This document shows positions 8,065 through 17,162 of a stretch of 64,000 nucleotides of DNA, one piece after another. Positions within the stretch are counted from its first letter, which is position 1, and each line of letters begins with the position of its first letter. The translations under genes and the position numbers were made by a program. The notes under the pieces are model-generated. The model made no database searches. It was not told where the DNA came from and was given only the letters and a program-made list of their open reading frames with translations. Origin of the DNA: Anaerofilum hominis (GTDB lineage: Bacteria > Bacillota > Clostridia > Oscillospirales > Ruminococcaceae); assembly GCF_014287275.1 (NCBI RefSeq), contig NZ_JACONZ010000005.1, positions 1 to 64,000 of the forward strand, read 5' to 3'.

Positions 8065-9050
8065 ATACCGCGACAAAGAAAAAGTTTTCCAAAGACGACA
8101 TCCTGGTCTTTTTTCTCAAAAACCGTTCGCTGCTGCTGGTGCTCATCTTCAGCATCCTCCTTTCACTCAGCACCAGTACCTTTCTCACCGGCAACAACCT
8201 GATGAGCCTGGCGCGCCAGATCAGCGCCAACTGCATCATCGGTGTGGGCTACACACTGCTGCTGGCGTCCGACAGCGTAGACCTCTCAGCCGGCTATATG
8301 ATGTGCATGATCGGCATTATTTCCGGCCTGCTGTCGCAGATCGAGGGGATGCCGTTCCTCGCCATCCTGCTCATCTGCATCGTGGTGGGCGCGGCCTGCG
8401 GTTCCTGGAACGCCTTTATCGCCAATAAATTCAAGCTGCCGCCTTTTCTGGTAACTCTTGCCATGCAGCAGATCTTCAAGGGCACCCTGATGCTGCTGAG
8501 CAACGGCTCCCCCATCGGCAACCTGAACCCCGGCATCATCTTTATGGGCCAGGGCTATATCGGCCCCATCCCCTTTCCGGTCATTTTGATGGTCTGCTTT
8601 ATCGCGGTGGGCGCTGTGATCTTCAGCCGCACCCAGTTTGGCCGCGACGTCATCGCCATCGGCGGGAACCCGGAGGCGGCCCGTGTCTCCGGCATCGGCG
8701 TGGCCAAGACCCGCATCCTCGTCTCGGCTCTGCTGGGCGTCACCATCGCCGTCACGGCACTGGTCTCCTGCGGCCGGGTGGCATCCGCGCAGACCACGCT
8801 CGGCGGCGACACGGTCATGGACATCATCGCCGCCGTGGTCATCGGCGGCACCCCCATGGGCGGCGGCAGCGGCACCGTTGTGGGCACCCTGTTCGGCTGC
8901 CTTGTCATCGGCCTGATCAGCAATGGCCTCAATCTGCTGCGGGTCTCCAGCTTCTGGCAGATGGTCTCCAAAGGCGTCATCATCCTGGTGGCCGTCATTC
9001 TGGACGTCTACAGTGAAAAGATCTACGAGCGGATGCGCAATAAGGACTGA
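8061..9050 (+). CDS. Sugar ABC transporter permease (RbsC type)
   Basis: 329 aa, about eight to ten membrane segments, BPD_transp_2 family. The motif IGGNPEAARVSGI in the coupling region and VIGGTPMGGGSGTVVGTLFGCLVIGLISNGLNLL near the C-terminus are the family hallmarks. The ATG overlaps the ATPase stop (ATGA), indicating translational coupling. It forms the membrane pore of the importer with the two preceding genes. Confidence 0.9.
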   Translation: MNTATKKKFSKDDILVFFLKNRSLLLVLIFSILLSLSTSTFLTGNNLMSLARQISANCIIGVGYTLLLASDSVDLSAGYMMCMIGIISGLLSQIEGMPFLAILLICIVVGAACGSWNAFIANKFKLPPFLVTLAMQQIFKGTLMLLSNGSPIGNLNPGIIFMGQGYIGPIPFPVILMVCFIAVGAVIFSRTQFGRDVIAIGGNPEAARVSGIGVAKTRILVSALLGVTIAVTALVSCGRVASAQTTLGGDTVMDIIAAVVIGGTPMGGGSGTVVGTLFGCLVIGLISNGLNLLRVSSFWQMVSKGVIILVAVILDVYSEKIYERMRNKD

Positions 9051-9099
9051 GCCGGTCCACCGGCGCAAAACAACCCCAAACGGAAAGGTGTGAACCGGC

Positions 9100-10797
9100 A
9101 TGGTGGATTTAAAAGCCAAGCCCTTTTATCTGGATGACGAGGCCTGCGCCTGGGTGCGCGGGACCCTCGCCGGCATGACTGATCTGGAAAAGATCGGACA
9201 ATTGTTCTGCGAGATTTTGTGGGACCGCCCGGACAGCGACCCGGAGGACCTGTTTGCCAACATCACTCCCGGCGGCGTGATGTACCGGCCTTTCAGCGGC
9301 GCGCGGATGAATGAGGTCTCGCGCCTGCTGCAGTCAAAGGCAAAGATCCCCCTGCTCATCGCCTGCAACCTGGAGCGGGGCGGCAGCGGGGGAAACGGCG
9401 GCCTGACCGACGGCACCTATGTGGCCAGCCCCATGGGGGCGGCAGCCACCGGAGATCCGCAGCAGGAGTACCGCCTCGGCCTGGTGGCCGCCCGCGAGGG
9501 GGCGGCGGCGGGCATCAACTGGACCTTTGAGCCCATTGTGGACCTGGACCGCAACCCGGAAAACCCCATTACCAACGTGCGCACTTTCGGCAGCGACCCC
9601 GACCGGGTGATCGCCATGGCCGAAGCCTATATGGACGCCTGCCGGGAAAACGGCGTGGCCACCACCATCAAGCATTTCCCGGGCGATGGCGTGGACTACC
9701 GGGATCAGCACCTGATGGCCAGCGTCAACAGCCTGTCGGCGGAAGATTGGTACGCCAGCTACGGCAGGGTCTATCAGACCCTCATCGACTACGGGGCCCC
9801 CACCCTGATGTCCGCACACATCCTGCAGCCCGCGCTGACGCGGGAGGTGGATCCGGACATCGCAGACGGCGATATCCTGCCCGGCTCCCTCTCGCGGGAG
9901 CTCAATCAGGGCATCCTGCGGGAAAAGTTCGGCTTTAACGGGCTGATCGTCACCGACGCCACCCAGATGGTGGGCTTCACCTGTTCCATGCCCCGCAGCC
10001 GGGCCGTGCCCACCGCGATCGAACACGGTGCGGACATGTTCCTGTTCACCGTCAACCAAAAAGAAGATGTGGAGTATATGAAGCAGGGGCTGCGGGAGGG
10101 CATCCTTTCCCGCGCCCGCCTCGACGAGGCGGTCACCCGCATCCTGGCCCTCAAGGCCTCTCTGGGCCTGCACTGCAAACAGCCCCTGGTGCCGCCGCTC
10201 TCCGCGCTGGAGGTCCTGGGCTGCGAGGAGCACCGGGCCTGGGCGGCGGAACTGGCAGACAAATGTGTTACGCTGGTAAAAGATCGGGAAAAACTGCTGC
10301 CCCTGTCCCCCGCCAAAACGCCCAAAGTCAAGCTGATCGCGGTCACCAACGAAAAGGTCTCCCCCGGAGAACAGCTGCCGGAGGTAGAGCTGTTCCGGCA
10401 GCTGCTGGAGCGCGAAGGGTTCCAGGTGGACTATTTTAAGGACAGCGCCTACCCCGGCGCCGCGCTCTCTCTGGCGGACTATCGCCGGGAGACCGACCTG
10501 CTGATCTATTATGCCAACATGAAGGTGAGCAGCAACCAGACCACGATCCGCATCACCTGGGACGATTTTCTGGGAGAGGATTCGCCGAAATATGTCTGCG
10601 ATATCCCGACGCTTTTCCTCTCGTTCTCCAATCCCTATCATCTGACCGACGTGCCCATGGTGCGCACTTATATCAACGCCTATACCTCCAACGAGGTCAC
10701 GGTACGCGCAGTGGTGGAAAAACTGATGGGGCGGTCCGCTTTCCAGGGCCAAAGCCCGGTGGACCCGTTCTGCGGTCTTTGGGATGCGGCGCGGTAA
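9100..10797 (+). CDS. Glycoside hydrolase family 3 protein
   Basis: 565 aa cytoplasmic enzyme; no signal peptide. Retains the GH3 TIM barrel: IACNLERGG, the INWTFEPIVDLDRNPENP segment, NVRTFGSDP, IKHFPGDG near residue 190 with DQH a few residues later (the Asp-His pair used by NagZ-like enzymes as acid/base), and GLIVTDATQMVGF carrying the expected Asp nucleophile. A C-terminal Rossmann-like domain follows. The pattern fits beta-N-acetylhexosaminidase-type or broad beta-glycosidase members. It follows the ABC genes by 49 bp, so its substrate is probably what the importer brings in. Exact specificity is unknown. Confidence 0.85.
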   Translation: MVDLKAKPFYLDDEACAWVRGTLAGMTDLEKIGQLFCEILWDRPDSDPEDLFANITPGGVMYRPFSGARMNEVSRLLQSKAKIPLLIACNLERGGSGGNGGLTDGTYVASPMGAAATGDPQQEYRLGLVAAREGAAAGINWTFEPIVDLDRNPENPITNVRTFGSDPDRVIAMAEAYMDACRENGVATTIKHFPGDGVDYRDQHLMASVNSLSAEDWYASYGRVYQTLIDYGAPTLMSAHILQPALTREVDPDIADGDILPGSLSRELNQGILREKFGFNGLIVTDATQMVGFTCSMPRSRAVPTAIEHGADMFLFTVNQKEDVEYMKQGLREGILSRARLDEAVTRILALKASLGLHCKQPLVPPLSALEVLGCEEHRAWAAELADKCVTLVKDREKLLPLSPAKTPKVKLIAVTNEKVSPGEQLPEVELFRQLLEREGFQVDYFKDSAYPGAALSLADYRRETDLLIYYANMKVSSNQTTIRITWDDFLGEDSPKYVCDIPTLFLSFSNPYHLTDVPMVRTYINAYTSNEVTVRAVVEKLMGRSAFQGQSPVDPFCGLWDAAR

Positions 10798-10955
10798 GGC
10801 CGGTTTTCAGGGCCTTTTCCCGGTCCTGTTCCCGCCGCAGGCGGTCCCGGCCTGCGCCGCCGGAAAGCGCGCGTCCGGCGTCCGGGCGTCCCTTTCCGGG
10901 CTCTTTCGGGGACTGCGCCGCCGCGCGCCCCAATCTGGTTTTTGGAGGAATCGCC

Positions 10956-11252
10956 ATGTCTGTTTTTGAGGTCTTGATGATCGTCTGTTTTGGCTTTGCC
11001 TGGCCCGTCAACGTGTACAACAGCCTGCGCACGCATTCGACAAAAGGCAAAAATCTGCTTTTTCTTTTTATGATCGTTCTGGCATATGTTTTCGGGATCC
11101 TGCACAAGCTGACCTTTTCCCGTGACCCTGCACTCTGGTTTTATCTGTTCAACGCCGCCATGGTGCTTGCAGACGTGGCGCTCTATTTCCACAACCGCAG
11201 ACGGGAGATCCGTGCAGGCAAAGCCCACAGCTATGTCCAGGTCCTCTCCTGA
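10956..11252 (+). CDS. Small three-helix membrane protein, PQ-loop/SemiSWEET-like
   Basis: 98 aa with three predicted membrane segments. ATG 10956 has TTGGAGGA upstream at a good spacing. The segment FAWPVNVYNSLRTHSTKGKN in the first helix-loop region recalls the conserved Pro-Asn region and the Thr-x-x-x-Lys turn of PQ-loop half-transporters. I do not recognise a named family with certainty. It lies 158 bp after the GH3 gene and before the ROK regulator, so it may be an accessory sugar-movement protein of this locus. Confidence 0.65.
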   Translation: MSVFEVLMIVCFGFAWPVNVYNSLRTHSTKGKNLLFLFMIVLAYVFGILHKLTFSRDPALWFYLFNAAMVLADVALYFHNRRREIRAGKAHSYVQVLS

Positions 11253-11269
11253 ATGCGCGGCCCGCACGG

Positions 11270-11298
11270 TTGCAAACAGCGGGGCGGTTTGTTACAAT
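11270..11298 (+). promoter_or_regulatory. Promoter of the ROK regulator gene
   Basis: TTGCAA (11270-11275), 17-bp spacer, TACAAT (11293-11298), then an AT-rich leader of about 65 bp to the ATG at 11366. Confidence 0.7.
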
Positions 11299-11365
11299 AA
11301 AACAAATTACATTTTTAACCAGTTTTCTAAAAATCATTTTATTTTTTGTGAAAGAAGGGTGGGTC

Positions 11366-12538
11366 ATGTCTGTGCGCCGGGAGCTGGTCTCCAGCAAAAA
11401 GGTCAGTAATATTTCGGTGCGCCTGATCAATGAGCAGCGCATCCTGCAGCAGCTCTATTGGCATGGAGGGCAGACACAGCTGACGCTGCGCAACGAGCTG
11501 CGTTTGAGCTCGCCCACCATCACCCAGGCCCTGCAGGCATTTAAAGAGACCGGGCTGGTCCTGGAAGGGCCTGAAGTTGCCTCTTCCGGCGGCCGAAAGC
11601 CCCGTCTGATCACGTTTAACTACGACGCTTTTCACTCGGTGGGGGTCGAGATCCGCAGACACCACATCGCCGTCGTGGTCACCGACCTGCGGGGCCAAGT
11701 GGTCTGCGAGCGCACCGAATCGCTTCCATTCGAAAACGTCCCCGCCTACTGGAGGTCGATCAACCGCAGTATCCACCAGCTGGTGGACGCCGCTGGGGTG
11801 CGGCGGGTGCTGGGGGTGGGACTGGCCTTTCCGGGCGAGCTCACCCTGGACGGCAGCGCCATTGAACGCGCCGTGGTCTTAGGCCTGCGCAACGAGCCGC
11901 TGGACAACATCCGGCAGCATTTCGACTTTGACGTCACCATCGAAAACGCCGCCAATACGGCGGGCTTTGGCGCGGTATGGCGCGCCCATGGCCTGGAGGA
12001 CGCCGTCTATCTCATTGTCACAGACAACGGCATCGCCGGCTCTCTGATCGTGGGCAGCCAGATCTTTCAGGGCACCAACGCGCGGCGCAAGGTAGGCGCG
12101 TTTGGCCACATGGTGCTGGTGCCGGACGGCAAGCCCTGTTTTTGCGGGGGCCGCGGCTGCTGGTCCGCCTACTGCGCGCTGTCCAACCTTTTTGCGCGCT
12201 CCGACGGGGATCTCGATCAATTTTTCCGGCGGGTGCGGGAGGGGGATCCGCTCTATCAGCAGCAGTGGGATTCTTATCTGACCTATTTCGCCCAAGCGGT
12301 GGGCAATATCCGTCTGGCGCTGGATATGGATATCATCATCGGGGGCAAGATCGCCCGTTATCTCAAGGAATATCTGCCTCTGCTGGAGGAAAAGGTCGTC
12401 TCCCACCCCTCCCTGCAGGGGGACAGCAATTTTTTAAAGGTGGACGACATCGAGGGAAATTCTCTTGCCATCGGCGCAGCGCTGATCTTTGTGGATCGCC
12501 TGCTCTCAGGCAAACTTCCGCGCTTTCCGCTCCCCTGA
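11366..12538 (+). CDS. ROK-family transcriptional regulator of the sugar locus
   Basis: 390 aa. N-terminal winged helix (residues about 20-75, LRLSSPTITQALQAFKETGLV) joined to a ROK sugar-kinase-like domain. The zinc motif CFCGGRGCWSAYCAL near residue 260 is present. The ATP-binding region is divergent, as in XylR/NagC-type repressors. ATG 11366 has AGAAGGGTGG upstream. The gene has its own promoter downstream of the sugar genes and is expected to control the ABC operon and pgmB in response to an imported sugar; target and ligand are inferred. Confidence 0.85.
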   Translation: MSVRRELVSSKKVSNISVRLINEQRILQQLYWHGGQTQLTLRNELRLSSPTITQALQAFKETGLVLEGPEVASSGGRKPRLITFNYDAFHSVGVEIRRHHIAVVVTDLRGQVVCERTESLPFENVPAYWRSINRSIHQLVDAAGVRRVLGVGLAFPGELTLDGSAIERAVVLGLRNEPLDNIRQHFDFDVTIENAANTAGFGAVWRAHGLEDAVYLIVTDNGIAGSLIVGSQIFQGTNARRKVGAFGHMVLVPDGKPCFCGGRGCWSAYCALSNLFARSDGDLDQFFRRVREGDPLYQQQWDSYLTYFAQAVGNIRLALDMDIIIGGKIARYLKEYLPLLEEKVVSHPSLQGDSNFLKVDDIEGNSLAIGAALIFVDRLLSGKLPRFPLP

Positions 12539-12573
12539 GTCCGGCGCCGGGAGGCGGAGAAACGCAAAAGAAC

Positions 12574-12628
12574 AAAAGAGAAGAGGGGCTGGACGCTTTG
12601 AAGCGGCGTCTTTCCCCTCTTCTCTTTT
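12574..12628. terminator. Bidirectional terminator between ROK gene and his operon
   Basis: AAAAGAGAAGAGGGG (12574-12588) pairs perfectly with CCCCTCTTCTCTTTT (12614-12628). It separates two convergent transcription units and has T-rich ends on both strands. Confidence 0.8.
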
Positions 12629-12645
12629 ATTTTTATGCGCCTGTG

Positions 12646-13464
12646 TCACAGCCCGCGCTCTGTCCAGCCCCCCGCCGTCAGCTCCAGCACGCTGTGAAAG
12701 CCGGTCTGCCGCAGCAGGTCCAGCGTCTCGTCAAAATAAAAGGTCAGGCCGTCTGCGGCGTGGGCGTCCGCCGTGACGGTCACCCGGCCGCCGGAGGCCA
12801 GGATCTGCCGCAACAGAAAATCCGCCGGGTAGGGGGCCCGCCGCCAGCCGCGGCTGATGGCGCCGGTATTCACCTCCAGCACCAGGCCGGCGTCCAGCAG
12901 CCGGGCCAGCGCCGCCGAGGCCAGGGCGCGGTAGTCCGCGGCCTGCTCGTCAAAAAAACGGTTTTGGGCATTGAACTTGCAGATCAGGTCAAAGTGGCCC
13001 ACCACGGTGGGGCGCAGCGCCAGGACATAGGCGCAGAGCTGATCGTAATAGGCCTGCACCAGGGCCAGCGCGTCGCCGCCAAAGCCGTCCTCCACGGCCC
13101 GGGCAAACAGTTCCGGGGTGTTGTCCACCGTCCACCAGCGGCCGCTGCCGTCCCGCACCGCATGGGCGGAGCCGATCAGGTAATCAAAGCCGCTTTGCCC
13201 CGCCTGCGGGGCCTCGGCGTCCACCTCCAGCCCGCAGAGGATCTCTAGCCGGCCCGCCCAGGCTTTTTTCAGCCTTTCGATCTCGGCGCGGTAGGCGGGC
13301 AGGCGGTCCGGGGAGATGCCGAACCCCTCCCGGGGCACCAGGCTGTGGCCGGAAAATCCCAGCACCTCCAGCCCCTGCCGGGCGGCAGCCGCCGCCATCG
13401 CCGCCGGGGTGTCCCGGCCGTCGCAAAAGGTGGTGTGGTTGTGTATGCCCGCTTTCAGCCGCAT
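12646..13464 (-). CDS. hisK: Histidinol-phosphatase, PHP family
   Basis: 272 aa. Removes phosphate from histidinol phosphate, the step before HisD. PHP-type metal-binding motif HNHTTFCDGRD at residues 8-18, FSGHS near 37, a GLEVDAE segment and a late VTADAHAADG support the HisK/HisJ family rather than the HAD type. Last gene of the his operon, 37 bp after hisIE, which fits its role because the operon's HisB is the short dehydratase without a phosphatase domain. Confidence 0.87.
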   Translation of the reverse strand: MRLKAGIHNHTTFCDGRDTPAAMAAAAARQGLEVLGFSGHSLVPREGFGISPDRLPAYRAEIERLKKAWAGRLEILCGLEVDAEAPQAGQSGFDYLIGSAHAVRDGSGRWWTVDNTPELFARAVEDGFGGDALALVQAYYDQLCAYVLALRPTVVGHFDLICKFNAQNRFFDEQAADYRALASAALARLLDAGLVLEVNTGAISRGWRRAPYPADFLLRQILASGGRVTVTADAHAADGLTFYFDETLDLLRQTGFHSVLELTAGGWTERGL

Positions 13465-13501
13465 CCCGCCGGCCTCCCCTCTTTTCTGCGGCGCGCCGCG
13501 G

Positions 13502-14143
13502 CTACCGCATGCGCTCCTGCTTCACCTTGTGGTCGACGACATGCCGTTTTTCCAGCTCCGCGGTCACATCCCTCAGCGCGATCCCGCTCTCGACCATCAG
13601 TACCAGTAAATGATACACCAGATCGGCGATCTCGTAAACCGTCTCCCCGCGGTCGCCCTTTGCCCCGGCGATGATCACCTCGGTGCACTCCTCCCCCACC
13701 TTTTTGAGGATCTTATCCATCCCTTTTTCGAACAGATAGGTGGTGTAACTGCCCTCTTTCGGGTCTGTCTTGCGGCCCCGGATCAGCTGATACAGCCCCT
13801 CATAGCAAAAGGGCTTCAGCTCGTCGCTGACAAAGACCGGTTCAAAGAAACAGCTCTCGGCCCCCGTGTGACAGGCCGGACCCGCCTTGACCACTTCTAT
13901 CACCAGCGCATCGCGGTCGCAGTCCGCGGTGATGGAGACGATGCGCTGCACATTGCCGCTGGTCTCCCCCTTGCGCCACAAGCACCTGCGGCTGCGGCTG
14001 TAAAAACAGGTGCGCCCCTCGGCGGCGCTGATGGCCAGGCTCTCCGCGTTCATATAAGCCAGGGTCAGCACCTCTTTGGTGTAGTGATCCTGGACGATGG
14101 CCGGGATCAGGCCCTGCTCGTCAAAGTTCAGTTCAACAGACAT
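13502..14143 (-). CDS. hisI: Phosphoribosyl-AMP cyclohydrolase / phosphoribosyl-ATP pyrophosphatase (fusion)
   Basis: 213 aa bifunctional HisIE carrying out steps 2 and 3 of histidine synthesis. The N-terminal cyclohydrolase has the metal and zinc residues [11 protein letters not shown] and [12 protein letters not shown] (residues about 78-100). The C-terminal pyrophosphatase has the [19 protein letters not shown] helix and [14 protein letters not shown] start at ATG 14143 with AGGGAG about 9 nt upstream; an in-frame GTG at 14152 overlaps that site. Confidence 0.92.
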   Translation of the reverse strand: MSVELNFDEQGLIPAIVQDHYTKEVLTLAYMNAESLAISAAEGRTCFYSRSRRCLWRKGETSGNVQRIVSITADCDRDALVIEVVKAGPACHTGAESCFFEPVFVSDELKPFCYEGLYQLIRGRKTDPKEGSYTTYLFEKGMDKILKKVGEECTEVIIAGAKGDRGETVYEIADLVYHLLVLMVESGIALRDVTAELEKRHVVDHKVKQERMR

Positions 14144-14191
14144 TTTTTCCACTCCCTCTGCGGTATTGCGGCGCGCGCTTTCCGGCGCGCC

Positions 14192-14950
14192 TCACAGCCG
14201 GACCTCCACACCACTGGCGCGCAGAAAGCGCTTGAGCGCCCCGATCTCCACCTCTCTGCGGTGGAAAATGCTGGCCGCCAGGCCTGCGTCCACCCCGGGA
14301 TGGCCCAAAAACAGGTCGGCAAAATCCTGCATGCAGCCCGCGCCCCCCGACGCGACGATCGGCACGTCCACCCGCGCGGCCAGCGCGTCCAGCAGCTCCA
14401 GATCAAAGCCGCCCTGCACCCCGTCGGTATCGATGCTGTTGGCCACGATCTCCCCCGCGCCGCTGCGCACGCCGCGGACAGCCCATTCCAGCGCGTCGAT
14501 GCCGGTATTTTCTCTGCCGCCGCGTGCGAACAGCATAAACCTGCCGTCCACCCGCTTTATGTCCATGCTCAGCACCACGCACTGGTCGCCGTAGCGCTGG
14601 GCCGCGCGCCCGATCAGCGACGGGTCGGCGATGGCGCCGCTGTTGACGCTCACCTTGTCCGCCCCGCACTTGAGCACCCGGTCAAAATCCTCCAGCGAGC
14701 GGATGCCCCCGCCCACCGTGAGGGGGATAAAGATCTCCCCCGCCACCCGGCGCAGCACATCGGTAAAGATGCCGCGCCCCTCGGCGCTGGCCGTGATATC
14801 GTAAAAGACCAGCTCGTCCGCGCCCGCCCGATCGTAAAAGCGGGCCATCTCCACGGGGTCCGCCACGTCCCGGACGCCCTCAAAATTGACCCCTTTGACC
14901 ACCCGGCCGTCCCGCACGTCCAGACATGGGATGATGCGCTTTGTGATCAT
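14192..14950 (-). CDS. hisF: Imidazole glycerol phosphate synthase, cyclase subunit
   Basis: 252 aa TIM barrel that joins ammonia from HisH with PRFAR to give imidazole glycerol phosphate and AICAR. IIPCLDVRDGRVVKGVNF at the N-terminus holds the catalytic Asp; PLTVGGGIRS and VASGGAGCMQDF are phosphate-binding loops. Start overlaps the hisA stop by 4 nt. Confidence 0.95.
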   Translation of the reverse strand: MITKRIIPCLDVRDGRVVKGVNFEGVRDVADPVEMARFYDRAGADELVFYDITASAEGRGIFTDVLRRVAGEIFIPLTVGGGIRSLEDFDRVLKCGADKVSVNSGAIADPSLIGRAAQRYGDQCVVLSMDIKRVDGRFMLFARGGRENTGIDALEWAVRGVRSGAGEIVANSIDTDGVQGGFDLELLDALAARVDVPIVASGGAGCMQDFADLFLGHPGVDAGLAASIFHRREVEIGALKRFLRASGVEVRL

Positions 14951-15690
14951 GCCTTACCCCTCCCTGATGGATTCTGGACCAGTTTCACCGCCTCGTCCAG
15001 CCGCAGCCGCCCGGTGTAGAGCGCTTTGCCCAAAATCGCTCCCGCCACCCCCATGGCCGCAAGTTCCTTTAACTCTTCCAGCGCCGTGATGCCGCCGCTT
15101 GCCACTACCGCCAGCCCCTCCAGGCCGGCCAGCCGCCGGTAAGCGGGCAGGTTCGTGCCCGCCAGACCGCCGTCCCGGGCGATATCGGTGTAGATGACGG
15201 TGCGCACCCCCAGCTCCCGCAGGTGGGCGCAGAAATCAAAGCTGTCCAGCCCGGTGGTCTGCAGCCATCCGTGGGTGGCCACTTTGCCCTCCCGCGCATC
15301 CACCCCCACGGCGATGCGCGGACCGTACCGCGCCACCATCCGCTGCAGAAAATCGGGGTCCGCCACTGCGGCGGTGCCCAGGATCACCCGGTCCACGCCG
15401 GCCTCCAGATAGCGCGCGACCCGCCGCTCGGTGCGGATGCCGCCACCCACCTCCACAAACAGCCCGCCCTGGGCCGCGATCTCTTTTACCGTGTCAAAAT
15501 TGACCGGGGCGCCCTCCTTTGCCCCGTCCAGGTCCACCAGATGCAGGTTGCGCGCGCCCTGCCGCCGAAAGCGCTCGGCCACCTGCGCGGGCTGGTCGCT
15601 GTACACCGTCATGCGGCTGTAGTCCCCCTGCACCAGGCGCACCGCTCTGCCCTGCCGCAGGTCGATCGCCGGGAAAAGTTCCATCCTCAT
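14947..15690 (-). CDS. hisA: ProFAR isomerase
   Basis: 247 aa TIM barrel. FPAIDLRQGRAVRLVQGD carries the catalytic Asp, VEVGGGIRTERRV and VVASGGITALEEL the two phosphate-binding loops, and DIARDGGLAGTN the second half of the active site. Sits between hisH (8-bp gap) and hisF (4-nt overlap), the standard order. Confidence 0.95.
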   Translation of the reverse strand: MRMELFPAIDLRQGRAVRLVQGDYSRMTVYSDQPAQVAERFRRQGARNLHLVDLDGAKEGAPVNFDTVKEIAAQGGLFVEVGGGIRTERRVARYLEAGVDRVILGTAAVADPDFLQRMVARYGPRIAVGVDAREGKVATHGWLQTTGLDSFDFCAHLRELGVRTVIYTDIARDGGLAGTNLPAYRRLAGLEGLAVVASGGITALEELKELAAMGVAGAILGKALYTGRLRLDEAVKLVQNPSGRGKA

Positions 15691-15698
15691 CCGCCCCC

Positions 15699-16310
15699 TT
15701 ACAGTTCGCTGAATGCCCGCAGCAGCCGCAGCCCTGCGTCCCCGCTTTTTTCCGGGTGGAACTGGACCCCCACCACGCTGCCCGCCCGCACCGCGCCGGT
15801 GACCGGCAGGCCATACTCGCTCACCGCCAGGGTGTTGGCCTCGCAGCGGGCGGCATAATAGCTGTGGACGTAATAGACGTAATCCTCATCGCCGGAATAG
15901 CGGAACAGCGGGTCTTCTTTTTTCAGGATCTGCAGCCGGTTCCAGCCGATGTGGGGCACTTTCAGCCCTGCGGGCAGCGCCTCCGCCAGCGGGACCACTT
16001 CGCCCGGCACCAGCCCCAGGCCCGGGTGTTCGCCGTACTCGTAGCTTTTTTCAAACAGCAGCTGCATGCCCAGACAGATGCCCAGCAGCGGCTTGCCCGC
16101 AGACGCCTGCCGGCGGATGGTGTCCACCAGGCCGGTGTCCCGCAGCTTTGCCGCCGCGTCCGCAAACGCGCCCACGCCCGGCAGGATGATGCGGTCGGCG
16201 TCGATCAGGTCCTGCGCCGCGCGGGTGACCTTTGTCTCCAGCCCCAGGCTGCGCAGGCTGGAACAGAGGCTGAACAGGTTGCCCACTCCATAATCGATGA
16301 TGGCGATCAT
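15699..16310 (-). CDS. hisH: Imidazole glycerol phosphate synthase, glutamine amidotransferase subunit
   Basis: 203 aa. Class I amidotransferase supplying ammonia to HisF. Nucleophile Cys in GICLGMQLLFE near residue 81, His-Glu pair in VQFHPEKSG near 184. I choose ATG 16310 (GAGGAGG upstream); the 18 extra residues of the longer frame precede the conserved MIAIIDYGVGN start. A 264-bp GC-rich gap without a recognisable gene separates it from hisB. Confidence 0.94.
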   Translation of the reverse strand: MIAIIDYGVGNLFSLCSSLRSLGLETKVTRAAQDLIDADRIILPGVGAFADAAAKLRDTGLVDTIRRQASAGKPLLGICLGMQLLFEKSYEYGEHPGLGLVPGEVVPLAEALPAGLKVPHIGWNRLQILKKEDPLFRYSGDEDYVYYVHSYYAARCEANTLAVSEYGLPVTGAVRAGSVVGVQFHPEKSGDAGLRLLRAFSEL

Positions 16311-16574
16311 ATGTGTCCTCCTCGCTCCGCCCTCTGGTCCCCCGACCGCAGGGCGGCGTACCATACGTCTTTTTTGCTGCGCACCGGCAGAGACTGCCGC
16401 AGGCCGTTTTTTTGCCCCGGCCCGGGGCCGCTCTCCGCGGGCGGGCGCAGTTTTGGGGCCCTGCCCGCGCCTGCGCGGGGCCGCTCCGCTGCGGCGCGGG
16501 CCTCATCAGCCCTTTTGGGCCGCCCGCGCTTTTTCCCCGGCTGCCGCGCATCGCGCGCCGCGGCGGCAGCTCCG

Positions 16575-17162
16575 TCACAGGACGCCCTTGGTGCTGGGCA
16601 GCTCGTCCGGGTGCCGCGGGTCGGGCGCCGCAGCGGCGGCCAGCGCGCGGCCAAAGCCCTTGAACGCCGCCTCCAGAATGTGATGGGTATTGCTGCCCGC
16701 CAGCTGCTTCAGATGCAGCGTGACCTGCGCGCCGCGGCAAAACCCGAGAAAAAACTCCTCCGCCAGCTCGGTGTCGAAATCCCCCACCCTGGGCGAGGGC
16801 AGTTCCAGCCCGCAGCAGCACATGGTGCGCCCCGACAGGTCGATCGCGGTCAGCACCAGCGCCTCGTCCATGGGCAGCAGAAAGCTGCCGTACCGGGCGA
16901 TCCCCCGCTTGTCCCCCAGCGCCTGCCGCAGCGCCTCGCCCAGCACGATGCCGATATCCTCCACCGTGTGGTGATAGTCCACCCGGGTGTCGCCCCGGCA
17001 TTTCACCCGCAGGCCAAAACCGCCGTGCTTGGCAAACAGGTCCAGCATATGGTCCAAAAAGCCGCAGCCGGTGTCGTTCTCGTAGGCGCTGTCCCCCTCC
17101 AGCGCCAGCTCCAGCCGGATGTCGGTCTCCGCCGTTTTTCTCTCGATACGCGCCCGCCTCAT
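16575..17162 (-). CDS. hisB: Imidazoleglycerol-phosphate dehydratase
   Basis: 195 aa, the monofunctional length. Manganese-binding histidine motifs GFLDHMLDLFAKHGGF, DYHHTVEDIGIVLGEA and SNTHHILEAAFKGFGRAL are all visible. Start overlaps the hisC stop by 4 nt. Confidence 0.95.
   Translation of the reverse strand: MRRARIERKTAETDIRLELALEGDSAYENDTGCGFLDHMLDLFAKHGGFGLRVKCRGDTRVDYHHTVEDIGIVLGEALRQALGDKRGIARYGSFLLPMDEALVLTAIDLSGRTMCCCGLELPSPRVGDFDTELAEEFFLGFCRGAQVTLHLKQLAGSNTHHILEAAFKGFGRALAAAAAPDPRHPDELPSTKGVL

Noticed and set aside
5144..11313. Shared TTACATT-containing motif near the ABC and ROK promoters as a ROK operator
   Set aside because: Only seven bases match cleanly (5144-5150 and 11307-11313) in AT-rich DNA; the flanks do not align.
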